A stretch of DNA of 64,000 bases, taken from the NCBI RefSeq assembly GCF_000765825.2, contig NZ_JRPE02000003.1, forward strand, positions 124,001 to 188,000, written 5' to 3'. This document shows positions 1 to 9,524 of the stretch, piece after piece. The notes under the pieces are model-generated. The model ran no database searches. It saw only the letters and a list, made by a program, of their open reading frames with translations, and was not told the origin of the DNA. The stretch comes from Helicobacter magdeburgensis. Its GTDB lineage: Bacteria; Campylobacterota; Campylobacteria; Campylobacterales; Helicobacteraceae. Both the position numbers and the translations under genes were made by a program. Within the stretch, counting starts at the first letter, position 1. Each line of letters opens with the position of its first letter.

Positions 1-994
1 TCTTTTTGATAAGGTAGAGTTTCGCACGGAAAGGCTCCTTGGCATAGAGTGTGGATTCTGTGCTTGGGAGTTGCTCTTTTTCTAATTGCAATGACTGCAA
101 AAGCTCGGCACTAGGCTCTTTCAAATCACTTGAAAGCGATAACTCACGGATAAGTTTTTCACATTTTTTGATATACATCTCTATAATCGCTCTATGCGCG
201 GTTTTCATCACCTTTGTCATAATCTCATTGCTGACATAAGGATTCCCATCTCTATCGCCCCCTACCCAGCTGCCTAGAATAATAGGAGAGTGCTTCAAGC
301 TTGTGCCTATAAGGGCTTGAATATTACTAAGCACTTGCGTGGCAGATTCTACAATGGAGCTTTCAATAATATAAAGTAGGTTATCAAGCTCAAAAAGAAT
401 CTCCATTTTTTCGCTTCTTACCAAATGCGTGTGCCACAATAGATTCAGGCGATAGAGAAGCTCAAATCGTGCTTGAGAATCATTAGAGCTAAAAATATCT
501 CTAATGTTTTTACTCATTTTGTGATGGGCTTCAAGGAATGTGCGGCGGCGAGATTCGGTGGGGTGAGCGGTGAAAACTGGGTAAAAGGCGATATTTTGTA
601 AAACTTTTAGAATATCTTGCTTATCATAGCCCTCATTTTTTAAATCTAGCAAAGTTTGGGGCAGGGCATTAAGTGTGGCAGAATCGCTTAAATTTAGCTC
701 TTCAATGATATTTAAAAGCATATGATAAAGCGTAAAAGCCTTGATAATGGAAAGCGTTTTATCTTGGCTAGAAATGTGAGAAAGCGTCTGTGTGAGTGTA
801 GCAGAATCGGCATTTTCAAGGCTGTGCTTGATAGTGATAAATGCGTCTTTTAGCTCTTTATCCACGCTTTCAAGGAGCTGTAAAATCATACTTGATACAA
901 AGTCCATTTGGCTAGATTGCAAGATAGCAGAATCTGTGTGATGAGCTATTATAGAATCTTGTGATCTTATGTGCGATGTGTTAGAGTGTTGCAT
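1..994 (-). CDS. ppc: phosphoenolpyruvate carboxylase, N-terminal part (cut by window edge)
   Basis: PEP carboxylase adds bicarbonate to phosphoenolpyruvate to make oxaloacetate, refilling the TCA cycle in the cytoplasm. The minus-strand reading frame is open from an ATG at 994 to the window edge (331 codons). It shows the active-site block FTAHPTESRRR (about 545-590) and the family signature GSWVGGDRDGNP (about 240-275), which together identify it. An AAGGGGG ribosome site lies just upstream of the ATG. It diverges from ilvC across 120 bp. The C-terminal part, over half of a normal 880-900 residue enzyme, lies outside the window, so intactness cannot be judged. Its first 30 residues are Ser/His/Asp-rich and unlike the family core. 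Confidence 0.93.
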   Translation of the reverse strand, partial: MQHSNTSHIRSQDSIIAHHTDSAILQSSQMDFVSSMILQLLESVDKELKDAFITIKHSLENADSATLTQTLSHISSQDKTLSIIKAFTLYHMLLNIIEELNLSDSATLNALPQTLLDLKNEGYDKQDILKVLQNIAFYPVFTAHPTESRRRTFLEAHHKMSKNIRDIFSSNDSQARFELLYRLNLLWHTHLVRSEKMEILFELDNLLYIIESSIVESATQVLSNIQALIGTSLKHSPIILGSWVGGDRDGNPYVSNEIMTKVMKTAHRAIIEMYIKKCEKLIRELSLSSDLKEPSAELLQSLQLEKEQLPSTESTLYAKEPFRAKLYLIKK

Positions 995-1073
995 ATTTAC
1001 CCCCTTGTGAGTTTTGGCTTTGCTTACTTGCTGCGGTATTAATTATAACTAAGTTTGTTTTAATTACAATTGA

Positions 1074-2141
<1,068 letters not shown>

Positions 2142-2154
2142 GAAATTACAAATT

Positions 2155-2188
2155 TAGCACATAAGTTTTGACAGAAACTTATGTGCTA
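2155..2188. terminator. hairpin between convergent genes
   Basis: Perfect inverted repeat TAGCACATAAGTTT ... AAACTTATGTGCTA with a 6-nt loop, between the ends of ilvC and the minus-strand monooxygenase. There is no strong T run on either side, so a bidirectional terminator is inferred from position and stem length. Confidence 0.6.
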
Positions 2189-2215
2189 CCATAACTTAAT
2201 ATGAAAAGAATACTC

Positions 2216-3235
2216 TCACACTAATGGCATAACCTTTTTAGCGATATATTCTAGCTCCTTTTGCATATTAGCACACTGAATGATAAGCAAATCTAGCCCT
2301 GCTTCTTTATACGCCCTAATCTTTTGTGCCACATTTTCTGGTGTGCCAACTAGATTTGGTCGCAGTCCGCGATTAGACACGCTGTATTCCTGCTTACTAA
2401 TCTCTACATCAAGCTGTGAATTGCCTGTGAAATTCTTATAGGAGTTCTCATAATCAGCGTAATTTTTAATGGTAGTAATCCGCTTTAGCTCTTGTTGTGC
2501 TTCTTCTTCACTATCTCGCACAATCATATACACCGCCATACCAAAGCCCTTAAATGGCGGCAATCCTGCCCTTTTCTTTCGCTCTTTCATATCAGTAATT
2601 TTTGCTCTCACCTCTTCAAGTGTGCCGCCGTGCAGGAGATAAAAGTCTGCAAATTGTGTGATAGCATTCCTGCCTATCTCGCTCTCTCCCCCGGCATATA
2701 CAAGCGGAATTTTAGGCGGTTTAGGCTCATTATAGGAATTTTCAAAGCTAAAATACTTACCGCTATGATGAAAAGGACTTTTACTCCAAAATCCCCGCAA
2801 AACATCGGTGTATTCGTGTGTGAGTGTATATCTATCATCGTGTGCGTCAAAATTTATGCCATATTGCCTAGCCTCCTCTTCCCACCACGCTGATACCATA
2901 TTGATAGAAAATCGCCCATTACAAATCTGTGCAATCGTAGCAATCTGCTTTGCCGTGAGTGCTACTTGATGATACTGCGGACGCAAAGCCGCTAGAATCT
3001 CAATGCTTTGTGTAACCGCTGCCAAGCCATTAGCAATAGCCCACGCATCAAGGGCAGGGGCTTTTTCACCCTTAATGTCATTTAAATACAGCTCTGGCAC
3101 AAGAGTGAGCGTATAGCCTAGATTCTCCGCGCTTACCGCTAAATCGCGGATATACTCCCAAGAACACTCCGTGCTATCATCATCTACATTCCTAAGCCAA
3201 CTGCCAAATACCGGACTCCAATATCCAAACTTCAT
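2216..3235 (-). CDS. sfnG: LLM-class flavin monooxygenase, SfnG-like (dimethyl sulfone monooxygenase type)
   Basis: A luciferase-like TIM-barrel monooxygenase using FMNH2 and O2. The start MKFGYWSPVFGSWLRN, the LTLVPELYLNDIKG block, and the SWWEEEARQYG and HDDRY motifs near residues 118-145 match the SfnG group, which oxidises dimethyl sulfone to methanesulfinate. Length (339 aa) fits an alkanesulfonate or sulfone monooxygenase. It is the last gene of a three-gene operon, 11 bp after the ATP-grasp gene, which follows a second flavin monooxygenase. The FMN reductase such enzymes need is not in the window. The exact substrate is inference; an alkanesulfonate or other sulfur substrate remains possible. 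Confidence 0.75.
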   Translation of the reverse strand: MKFGYWSPVFGSWLRNVDDDSTECSWEYIRDLAVSAENLGYTLTLVPELYLNDIKGEKAPALDAWAIANGLAAVTQSIEILAALRPQYHQVALTAKQIATIAQICNGRFSINMVSAWWEEEARQYGINFDAHDDRYTLTHEYTDVLRGFWSKSPFHHSGKYFSFENSYNEPKPPKIPLVYAGGESEIGRNAITQFADFYLLHGGTLEEVRAKITDMKERKKRAGLPPFKGFGMAVYMIVRDSEEEAQQELKRITTIKNYADYENSYKNFTGNSQLDVEISKQEYSVSNRGLRPNLVGTPENVAQKIRAYKEAGLDLLIIQCANMQKELEYIAKKVMPLV

Positions 3236-3246
3236 CTTACGCTCCT

Positions 3247-4311
3247 TTATTGTTTGTCAAACTGCTCTTTTAAAAAACTTACAAGCCTATCAGCTGCCGC
3301 CACGCCGCCACTCTCTCTAATCTTAGATTCTAGTGTGGAGTTATAATTTGTGTTTGTGTTTATATCATAGACCACAATATCCCCACTCACACTCTCAATA
3401 AACTCAATCCCTGCCACAGCGATATTATGCGCTGCTAAAAACTGCTCTAAACATCGCACAATAGCACTTTTAGAATCTATCTCTTTCCGCAAACTAAACT
3501 TATCCCCAACGCCCACTTCACATGCCGCCCCAGCAAGAGCAGGTCGCTTTGTAGATTCTGCTTTAGAATCTCCGCTAGAATCCACCAACTTAGAATCTAG
3601 AGAATCTATTTGACACGCATCAGCAGGGCATAGCTCAAACGCCCCATTACTCGTATCCACTCGCACCGCATAATGAAACTTCCCGCCGATAAACTCACAT
3701 CGCGTGATAAACGCTTCCCTAGATTCTACATACTCTTGCAAAAGCGTAATGCCATCAATGGGTAGCTCAAATTCGCTAGATTCTACATAGCCCCTAAACT
3801 CATCTATATTTTCAAAAAACCGCACACCCAAGCCCTTGCCACCTTGATTATGCTTTGTGATAAAGGGCTTGTTGCCTAGCTTTTTAGTAAAGCTACTCGC
3901 TACATCTAGCAAACTTTTTTCCCCAAATACCGCAAGTGTTTTTGGTGTTTTAAAATCCACGCCTTGAGACTTAAAAAAAGATTCTAAAAGCAAAGCCTGT
4001 TTAACCTTGCTGACTTCAAGCTCTAGCACAGAGCTGCCATTTATCACGCAACGCCCATAGCTTTCTAGCCACGCTAACAACGCACGACCATATTCCTTAG
4101 AAAAGGCATTATCACGCGTATGACTTGAGGCACTAAGCCTACTCCAAAACACCCCATTTGGTGGGATAGAATCTAGATTGATTCCTCCTTGAGTCAAAAA
4201 AATCTCACGAAATTCTACCCCAGCCCTATCAAATGCTTCTTTAAAAGGTGGTATCCACTCGGGATTCTCGTGGATTATGTAAATGCCTTGCGGCAGTGAA
4301 TTATATAACAT
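3247..4311 (-). CDS. ATP-grasp (RimK-like) ligase
   Basis: Likely an ATP-dependent carboxylate-amine ligase acting on a small molecule or peptide. Visible ATP-grasp signs are a Lys/Gly-rich nucleotide loop (TKHNQGGKGLG, about residue 150) and a C-terminal Mg-binding segment (YDINTNTNYN, about 320) resembling glutathione synthetase/RimK enzymes. I chose the ATG at 4311: AGGAGC lies 8 nt upstream and inside the preceding gene, overlapping its end by 11 bp, so translation is probably coupled. An in-frame start at 4359 would add 16 residues. Residues 230-265 are Ser/Asp/Lys-rich and coincide with a cluster of AGAATCT heptamers. I do not know its substrate; sitting between two flavin monooxygenases suggests a linked pathway. 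Confidence 0.68.
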   Translation of the reverse strand: MLYNSLPQGIYIIHENPEWIPPFKEAFDRAGVEFREIFLTQGGINLDSIPPNGVFWSRLSASSHTRDNAFSKEYGRALLAWLESYGRCVINGSSVLELEVSKVKQALLLESFFKSQGVDFKTPKTLAVFGEKSLLDVASSFTKKLGNKPFITKHNQGGKGLGVRFFENIDEFRGYVESSEFELPIDGITLLQEYVESREAFITRCEFIGGKFHYAVRVDTSNGAFELCPADACQIDSLDSKLVDSSGDSKAESTKRPALAGAACEVGVGDKFSLRKEIDSKSAIVRCLEQFLAAHNIAVAGIEFIESVSGDIVVYDINTNTNYNSTLESKIRESGGVAAADRLVSFLKEQFDKQ

Positions 4312-5749
4312 AGTCTTGCTCCTTATTGTGTTTAAATCGCCCTGTGTTCGCATAATCATTTATCGTGCTTTTTGCCCCACCCACACGATAGCGTGAAGCG
4401 ATATGACTAGAATCTAGCCTATCGCCCTTGCCAAAAAGTTTATGCCGCAGTGAGCCTTGTGCGTATTCTCTTTTATACACACCGCGATTTTGAAGCTCTG
4501 GCACGATAAATCGCACCACATCTTCAAAGCTCCCGGGCGTTGTCGCGTAGGCTAGATTAAAGCCATCAGCATCGCTATATGCGATCACTTCTTGCAAAAT
4601 ATCACAAACTTGCGATGGAGAGCCTACAAACTTTGGTCCTTGACAGCCTAGCCCTGTGAGTTTTAGCAAATCTTTTAGTCGCCACTCTTTGCCAGATTCT
4701 GTCGTGGAGTTACTCAAGGCTTCTACTTGTGCGACTATGGCGTTTGATTTAATGTTGCTTAATGGATCTTCTAAGTCATAGCGGCTTAAATCCACGCCCA
4801 GCCAACCAGAATTGATAACCAAAGAGCCTTCCCTGCTAGAGTAAGATAACAAATCGTTATATTTAGCCTGTGCTAGATTCTCATTCTCATCAGTGATTAT
4901 GGTGGCTAGAATGTAGATTTTGGCACTATATGGGTCGCGTCCGGCTTGTATCAAAGCATCTCGCACTTGTTTGACGGCGATTTTAGCGTATTCCTTTGTG
5001 GGCGGGGCGATGAAAATAGCCTCTGCGTGAGTAGCGGCAAACTGCCTACCACGCGTAGAATTCCCCGCTTGAAATAGCACCGGTGTGCGTTGGATACTTG
5101 GCTCACACAGATGAATGCCCGGGACATCAAAATATTTGCCGTGATGCCCTATGTGATGGATTTTATTTGGATCGGCAAAGTCCCCACTTTTCTCATCTAA
5201 AATCACCGCAGAATCTTCCCAGCTGCCTTCTAAGAGCTTATAAATGACTTCCATATACTCATCAGCAAGTGCATATCTTTCATCGTGAGGCAATTCACTC
5301 TCGCCCATATTTTTATTGGCACTTGGCAGATAGCCCGTAACGATATTCCAGCCGATTCGCCCCTTTGTAAGATGATCTAGCGTGCTAAGGCGTCTAGCAA
5401 AGGGATAGGGATGTTCAAAAGGCACACCAGCGGTTACCCCAAAGCCTATGTGTTTAGTAACCGCCGCACCAATCACGGCAAGTTGAGTAGGATCATTTAC
5501 CGGCACTTGCAGGGCAGTCTTTAACGCCCCACAATCATTGCCCCCATAAATATCATACACGCCCAAAACATCAGCGATAAACACCGCGTCAAACAGCCCC
5601 TTTTCAGCGATTTGTGCGATATTCTGCCAATATTCAATGTCTTTATATTTTAGGGCTTGGTCGTTTGGATACCGCCATAATCCCGGACTTAAATGCGAAA
5701 TACAATTCATCTCAAAAGCATTAAAGCTAATTTGTTTTGCTAATCCCAT
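4301..5749 (-). CDS. LLM-class flavin monooxygenase, NtaA/DmoA family
   Basis: FMNH2-dependent monooxygenase of the NtaA/SnaA/DszA group. Shared family blocks are NAFEMNC at the start, the FIADVLGVYD block, VPVNDP, HDERYALADEYMEV, EGSWED and HLCEPSPQRTP-like HLCEPSIQRTP. The pattern is closest, in my recollection, to dimethyl-sulfide monooxygenase DmoA, which cleaves DMS to methanethiol and formaldehyde. The ATG at 5749 has GGAGAA six bases upstream; an in-frame start at 5800 has no such site. It heads the operon with the ATP-grasp and SfnG-like genes. Enzymes of this group usually occur in aerobic soil or marine bacteria, so its presence in a Helicobacter-like genome is unusual. Substrate is inferred. 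Confidence 0.8.
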   Translation of the reverse strand: MGLAKQISFNAFEMNCISHLSPGLWRYPNDQALKYKDIEYWQNIAQIAEKGLFDAVFIADVLGVYDIYGGNDCGALKTALQVPVNDPTQLAVIGAAVTKHIGFGVTAGVPFEHPYPFARRLSTLDHLTKGRIGWNIVTGYLPSANKNMGESELPHDERYALADEYMEVIYKLLEGSWEDSAVILDEKSGDFADPNKIHHIGHHGKYFDVPGIHLCEPSIQRTPVLFQAGNSTRGRQFAATHAEAIFIAPPTKEYAKIAVKQVRDALIQAGRDPYSAKIYILATIITDENENLAQAKYNDLLSYSSREGSLVINSGWLGVDLSRYDLEDPLSNIKSNAIVAQVEALSNSTTESGKEWRLKDLLKLTGLGCQGPKFVGSPSQVCDILQEVIAYSDADGFNLAYATTPGSFEDVVRFIVPELQNRGVYKREYAQGSLRHKLFGKGDRLDSSHIASRYRVGGAKSTINDYANTGRFKHNKEQDYVI

Positions 5750-6029
5750 ATTGTTCTCCGTTTTAGAATTTTGTGTTGCAACAGCCGTTATCATACACAC
5801 ATATTTTTAAAAATACAATATGTAATCACAAAAATATGTAATTTAGAGTTACTTTTTTACTCAAAATTGTAATAATGGAGCAAGATTTAGGTTCAAAGAA
5901 TGAAAAGAGTGGGAAAAGCGTGTTTGTAAAATAAAAAGCAAGAGACAATATAAAAAGTGGGGGCAAGAAAGACTTTAGAGTGAGATAAGATGAAATGGGC
6001 GAGATTGAGTAAGTTGGGCTAGATAAGAG

Positions 6030-6347
6030 CTAGGCTAGATTCTCAACAAGCCACGCATTATACGCATTTTCAGCCTTTGCTTCAAAAGATAGTATCTCTG
6101 GGACTTCATAGCTATGATGAGAGCAGATTAAAGATTGTATTTTTTCATAGCATTCTGGCAAGGTTTTTAAAATCAGCAAATATTCCTTGTCTTTGCATAG
6201 ATTTCTTTTACCTTTTGAATCTTTCCAAACATAATGACTTTTTATCTTAAAATACTGCCCACAGGCAATAAGGCGAGATTCTAAAAGAATCTTAATAAGA
6301 TTTTTTGCTTCCTTTTTTGTGGGCGTTGTGGTGTGGATAATGAGCAT
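6030..6347 (-). CDS. cutA: divalent-cation tolerance protein CutA
   Basis: Small trimeric CutA1 protein, linked to copper and divalent metal tolerance, although its biochemical role is unsettled. The 105-residue length is typical. Family marks are the start MLIIHTTTPTKKEA, SRLIACG near residue 30, the YVWKD segment and the HSYEVPEI block near the C-terminus. It is the last gene of a minus-strand run (Fe-S protein, cytochrome b, TDT channel, cutA) with a 36 bp gap from the TDT gene, so it may be co-transcribed. The 280 bp downstream of it to the next operon holds no gene I can support. Confidence 0.9.
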   Translation of the reverse strand: MLIIHTTTPTKKEAKNLIKILLESRLIACGQYFKIKSHYVWKDSKGKRNLCKDKEYLLILKTLPECYEKIQSLICSHHSYEVPEILSFEAKAENAYNAWLVENLA

Positions 6348-6383
6348 AAACTTCCTTTACTAAAAATATTAAAGTATTATAAC

Positions 6384-7580
6384 CTACTCTTTAAAAATCG
6401 CTCCACTTGCAACAGCCCTTAAAGTCTTGTATGAGATAAGCACCACCGCAAAAAATGCCATCACAAGCCCCAAAATCCCCAAAAGTCCATAAAAGCACTT
6501 AAAATCAATCATATATAAATCAAAACTCGCTATCCCAAAGGCACACAGCGGAAAGGTAAAAGCCCACCACGATGGTGTAAAGCTAAGCTTAGTAAAGATA
6601 TTACCCAGACTTAAAAGCAATAGCACGAAAAACAACGCTACATTAAAACCCACAAAACTCAACGCATTATGGAATCCAAAAAGGCTATGAAAATCCACCA
6701 CAAAAATGCTAGGTGGAGCGATAAAAATAAAAAGTGTGGGGATAAATTTAGATTCCAAACTCTGCTCAAAGATTAACCGCTGCATAATCATCGCACTGAG
6801 TAGAATCCAAAAAAAGCAACCGATAGAAAAGAAAAAGAGTAATAATTCCTTTGGTGCGTTGATTAAACCACCACTCAAAGGCACGATTAGATTCCCTACA
6901 ATTGGTATAAACCACGCAGGGGATAGCAAAGCACTCTTCATACTCTCTTTAAACCAAAAAGACATTACATATAAACTAAGCAGGAGTTGCAAAGCACTTG
7001 CCACATAAAAAAGCCCCAAAATCCCTTGCCATAGCAAATCTACTCCACTACTTAAATCACTCCAAAATGCCACGATGATAAGCATACTGATAGGAATGCT
7101 TGATAGGAAGTTAATCTTTACTTGATGCTTTAAATCCGCTTTAAACGCATTGAAATGATAAAGCATTTTTGCACCATAGCACACAAGCAAAAGGGCGAAA
7201 ATAGCCACTGCCAACACCGCAAAGCCATACGCCCCCCACCATAGAAATGGTGCGACTGCCCCTTGCCAGCTAGAATCTAGGCTAGATTCTAGTGCGTTTG
7301 CTCCGCTATGAAGTGTTGTGCTATTAAAGGACGCATTTGCAAGTGCCACGCTACCAAAAACCACACTTGCTTTTTTCAATACAAGGCTAAGTCCGCCTAT
7401 CCCCATAACTGAAGCAAATAGGGCAATCGGTAAATTTGCAATGGGCGAGATAGCAACAGGAGAGTCGGCAAGTTTAGATTCTGCCGATATGGCGTTGTGT
7501 GGCTCTTTCATATTAGATTCTACTTCGTCTTGTGTTTGGCTTGTAGAATCTGGGCTAGATTCTGTATTTACATTTTGCAT
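6384..7580 (-). CDS. TDT/SLAC1-family anion channel or exporter (TehA-like)
   Basis: Integral membrane protein of the tellurite-resistance/dicarboxylate transporter family, which includes TehA, SLAC1 anion channels and the yeast sulfite pump Ssu1. The signature FASVMGIGGLSLVL follows the N-terminal tail, and about ten hydrophobic helices can be read up to residue 390. The first 45 residues are Ser/Glu/Asp-rich and low in complexity, encoded by a cluster of AGATTCT-type heptamers; this tail is not part of the family fold. It lies 10 bp after the cytochrome b gene in a likely four-gene operon. The transported anion cannot be read from the sequence. Confidence 0.82.
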   Translation of the reverse strand: MQNVNTESSPDSTSQTQDEVESNMKEPHNAISAESKLADSPVAISPIANLPIALFASVMGIGGLSLVLKKASVVFGSVALANASFNSTTLHSGANALESSLDSSWQGAVAPFLWWGAYGFAVLAVAIFALLLVCYGAKMLYHFNAFKADLKHQVKINFLSSIPISMLIIVAFWSDLSSGVDLLWQGILGLFYVASALQLLLSLYVMSFWFKESMKSALLSPAWFIPIVGNLIVPLSGGLINAPKELLLFFFSIGCFFWILLSAMIMQRLIFEQSLESKFIPTLFIFIAPPSIFVVDFHSLFGFHNALSFVGFNVALFFVLLLLSLGNIFTKLSFTPSWWAFTFPLCAFGIASFDLYMIDFKCFYGLLGILGLVMAFFAVVLISYKTLRAVASGAIFKE

Positions 7581-7590
7581 AGCTTAGTCC

Positions 7591-8346
7591 TTATTTTTGT
7601 GTGGATTCTGTGTTAGATACTTCGCCTAAAGGCTCAGTATGACAAGCGGTTGTTTTAGAATTTATATTGTTTTCTGCTACTTTATCCCTAGCCATTTTCA
7701 CCCCCTCTTGCCACAAGCTATGTCGCTCCACAATGTAAGCTGAATCTACCCTGCCACTAAACATTGCCCTTAAAAGTGGGCGATTTGCCTTGAAAATGAA
7801 TGCTGCTAAATGCCCGATGATTCCAAGTATGATGAGAAACATTCCAAGATTATGCAGTTGCGCACTCCATAGATACAAACTATCGCTTATATTCCACCCA
7901 GCAAGGTTTTTAAGCGTTTTAATTAAGCCGGTAATGATTAAAAGCAGCAGCACAAGCCCGATGAAAAAATATGCTAGTCTTTGCTCAGGTAGATATTTTT
8001 CACTCTTTGGTTCTTGCCCACCAAAAAGCATAGCCTTAATAATCTTTAGGCTTTTTACTCCATCGCCTTTTTTGGGGAAAATATCAAACTCCGCCCTTGC
8101 GATATGAAAATACAAGTGAAACGCCACAAAAAATATCAGCCCAAACGCCCCTACATAATGTAGCATTAAGCTTATATGATAGTCCCCACTCCACGCCATT
8201 AAAGGCAGCTTATTTATCATATACCGCTTTGACACAGGCATTTGGAAAATCCCGCTTGCAATCAAAATAAATGTGCTAAATGCCACGCCCCAATGCACGA
8301 TACGATTTTGCAGACTTTGACGCAATATCATAGATTCTGTTTTCAT
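7591..8346 (-). CDS. formate dehydrogenase gamma-like membrane cytochrome b
   Basis: Quinone-linked di-heme cytochrome b of the FdnI/FdoI type, expected to pass electrons between a periplasmic Fe-S partner and the membrane quinone pool. Four membrane helices can be read, with likely heme-ligand histidines in RIVHWG, SLMLHYVG, VAFHLYFH and SAQLHNLG. Length is 251 aa. The gene starts 3 bp after the Fe-S gene, so the two are co-translated partners. The last 25 residues come from an AGATACTTCGCC-type dispersed repeat that runs into the reading frame. No molybdenum catalytic subunit is nearby, so the enzyme served (formate or another substrate) is open. Confidence 0.8.
   Translation of the reverse strand: MKTESMILRQSLQNRIVHWGVAFSTFILIASGIFQMPVSKRYMINKLPLMAWSGDYHISLMLHYVGAFGLIFFVAFHLYFHIARAEFDIFPKKGDGVKSLKIIKAMLFGGQEPKSEKYLPEQRLAYFFIGLVLLLLIITGLIKTLKNLAGWNISDSLYLWSAQLHNLGMFLIILGIIGHLAAFIFKANRPLLRAMFSGRVDSAYIVERHSLWQEGVKMARDKVAENNINSKTTACHTEPLGEVSNTESTQK
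7615..7643. repeat. dispersed repeat copy forming the end of the cytochrome b gene
   Basis: The 29-bp stretch beginning AGATACTTCGCC and ending CAGTATGAC holds an internal palindrome (GCCTAAAGGC). A degraded copy lies at 12113-12135, matching at 19 of the first 23 positions, all differences being C-T or G-A changes. Here it encodes part of the C-terminal tail. Confidence 0.6.
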
Positions 8347-8349
8347 AAT

Positions 8350-9387
8350 TTATCCTTTCTTTATATTCTTTTTAGATTTTGCCACAGCGATTGCCCCAGC
8401 GACTACACCAATAAGTGGTGCGGCTAACACACCTTTAATAAGGGCAGAATCTTCACTCACAAAGTTTTTTACCACGACATTCATATGCGGTCGCCCCATC
8501 TTTTGACTCTTAGAATCTAGCACACCATCTTCCTTGCCATACTTTCTAGCAATCGCTTCATCAATCTTTGTAAAATCAATTGAAGAGATATAAAAGGTGC
8601 TTGTGCCACCATTTTGTGTGTCTCCATAAATGAATTTACTCTCCTTTTTCGCCTCTTCCACAAGGGCTAGAATCTTAGCCTTATCATCAAAAATGATCGC
8701 TTCTTTAGGGCATTGTGTCTCACACGCAGGTTTTTTACCCTGTGCGAGTAAATCCGCACACATATCGCATTTAAACATCGCTCCACCACCAGCAAGTTTT
8801 GGGGCGATTTTAAGATAGATTCCAACTCCAGCTTGTCTTTGCGGTATCCCCCACGGGCAGACATCACGGCATTTTGCCCCGCCAAAGCAGTAATGCTCAT
8901 CAATATTTACAGCATTATTATCATCTTTACCGATAATCCCAAAAGGGCAGATTTTTTGACAAGTAGGATCATCGCAGTGCATACAACGGCGTGGGACAAA
9001 CACCTTTTTAGAATCTATCTCTAGCTCTTCTACAAAAGTCCAGTTATATGGACTTAGGCGTGATATATCATCTCTATTTTTAGAATAATCTTCATAGATT
9101 TTACGCGGGAAATATTGCGGAATGTCTTTTATCGGCTCGGGGAATCTAGCGGCATTTTTCTCTTTACACGCATTCACGCATTGTGGCATTTCATAGCCTT
9201 TGCAACCATCGCATTTATCAAGGTTTATAATACTTGCCTTCCCTTTAGTCTTGCTAAACTCACTTGAATCTATAAGCGATCTTGTTTCTTCTTTGCCCTC
9301 TTTTGTAGAATCGCTAGGTTCAGCATTTGCTCCAGCGACTAGCACAGGGGTGAGTGCTAGGGATTTTAAAAAGTTGCGTCTTTGCAT
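8350..9387 (-). CDS. Tat-exported four-cluster ferredoxin subunit with C-terminal anchor
   Basis: Electron-transfer subunit of the FdnH/HybA type. The N-terminus RRNFLKSLAL followed by a hydrophobic stretch ending ANA looks like a twin-arginine signal peptide. Cysteine sets follow in order: CDGC..CVNAC (from residue 59), CMHCDDPTCQKICP, CFGGAKCRDVCPWG and CDMC..CETQCP, enough for four 4Fe-4S clusters. A helix near 315-335 anchors the C-terminus in the membrane. It heads the operon with cytochrome b, a TDT channel and cutA. A catalytic molybdopterin subunit normally lies next to such a gene but is absent. It diverges from the phase-variable R-M gene at 9525; a Crp/Fnr regulator lies just beyond that gene. 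Confidence 0.85.
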   Translation of the reverse strand: MQRRNFLKSLALTPVLVAGANAEPSDSTKEGKEETRSLIDSSEFSKTKGKASIINLDKCDGCKGYEMPQCVNACKEKNAARFPEPIKDIPQYFPRKIYEDYSKNRDDISRLSPYNWTFVEELEIDSKKVFVPRRCMHCDDPTCQKICPFGIIGKDDNNAVNIDEHYCFGGAKCRDVCPWGIPQRQAGVGIYLKIAPKLAGGGAMFKCDMCADLLAQGKKPACETQCPKEAIIFDDKAKILALVEEAKKESKFIYGDTQNGGTSTFYISSIDFTKIDEAIARKYGKEDGVLDSKSQKMGRPHMNVVVKNFVSEDSALIKGVLAAPLIGVVAGAIAVAKSKKNIKKG

Positions 9388-9390
9388 TGA

Positions 9391-9413
9391 ACTAACCTTT
9401 TTGAGATATAATT
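9391..9413. repeat. direct repeat, left copy, flanking the R-M gene
   Basis: ACTAACCTTTTTGAGATATA followed by ATT matches 12221-12243 at 20 of 23 positions; a second shared block, TTTATCACAAAAGG, follows both copies at different spacing. The two copies bracket the 9525-11999 gene and include a TATAAT-like -10. Confidence 0.65.
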
Positions 9414-9524
9414 TTCTAGCATTGTATGCAAGTTTGAACGCTTTGTGTGTAACTTTATCACAAAAGGGAAATGGCTTTTACAGGTAGGATTGGCTAAAAT
9501 GCAAAAAAAGAAAAAGGATTTATA

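Noticed and set aside
2492-2893. 133-codon plus-strand ORF inside the SfnG-like gene
   Set aside because: Lies fully antisense to a strongly conserved gene, with Cys/Phe/Ile-rich composition.
9471-9497. Eight-codon ORF (MAFTGRIG) after the AAAAGGGA block
   Set aside because: Too short to support; the AAAAGG block is more simply explained as part of a duplicated promoter region.
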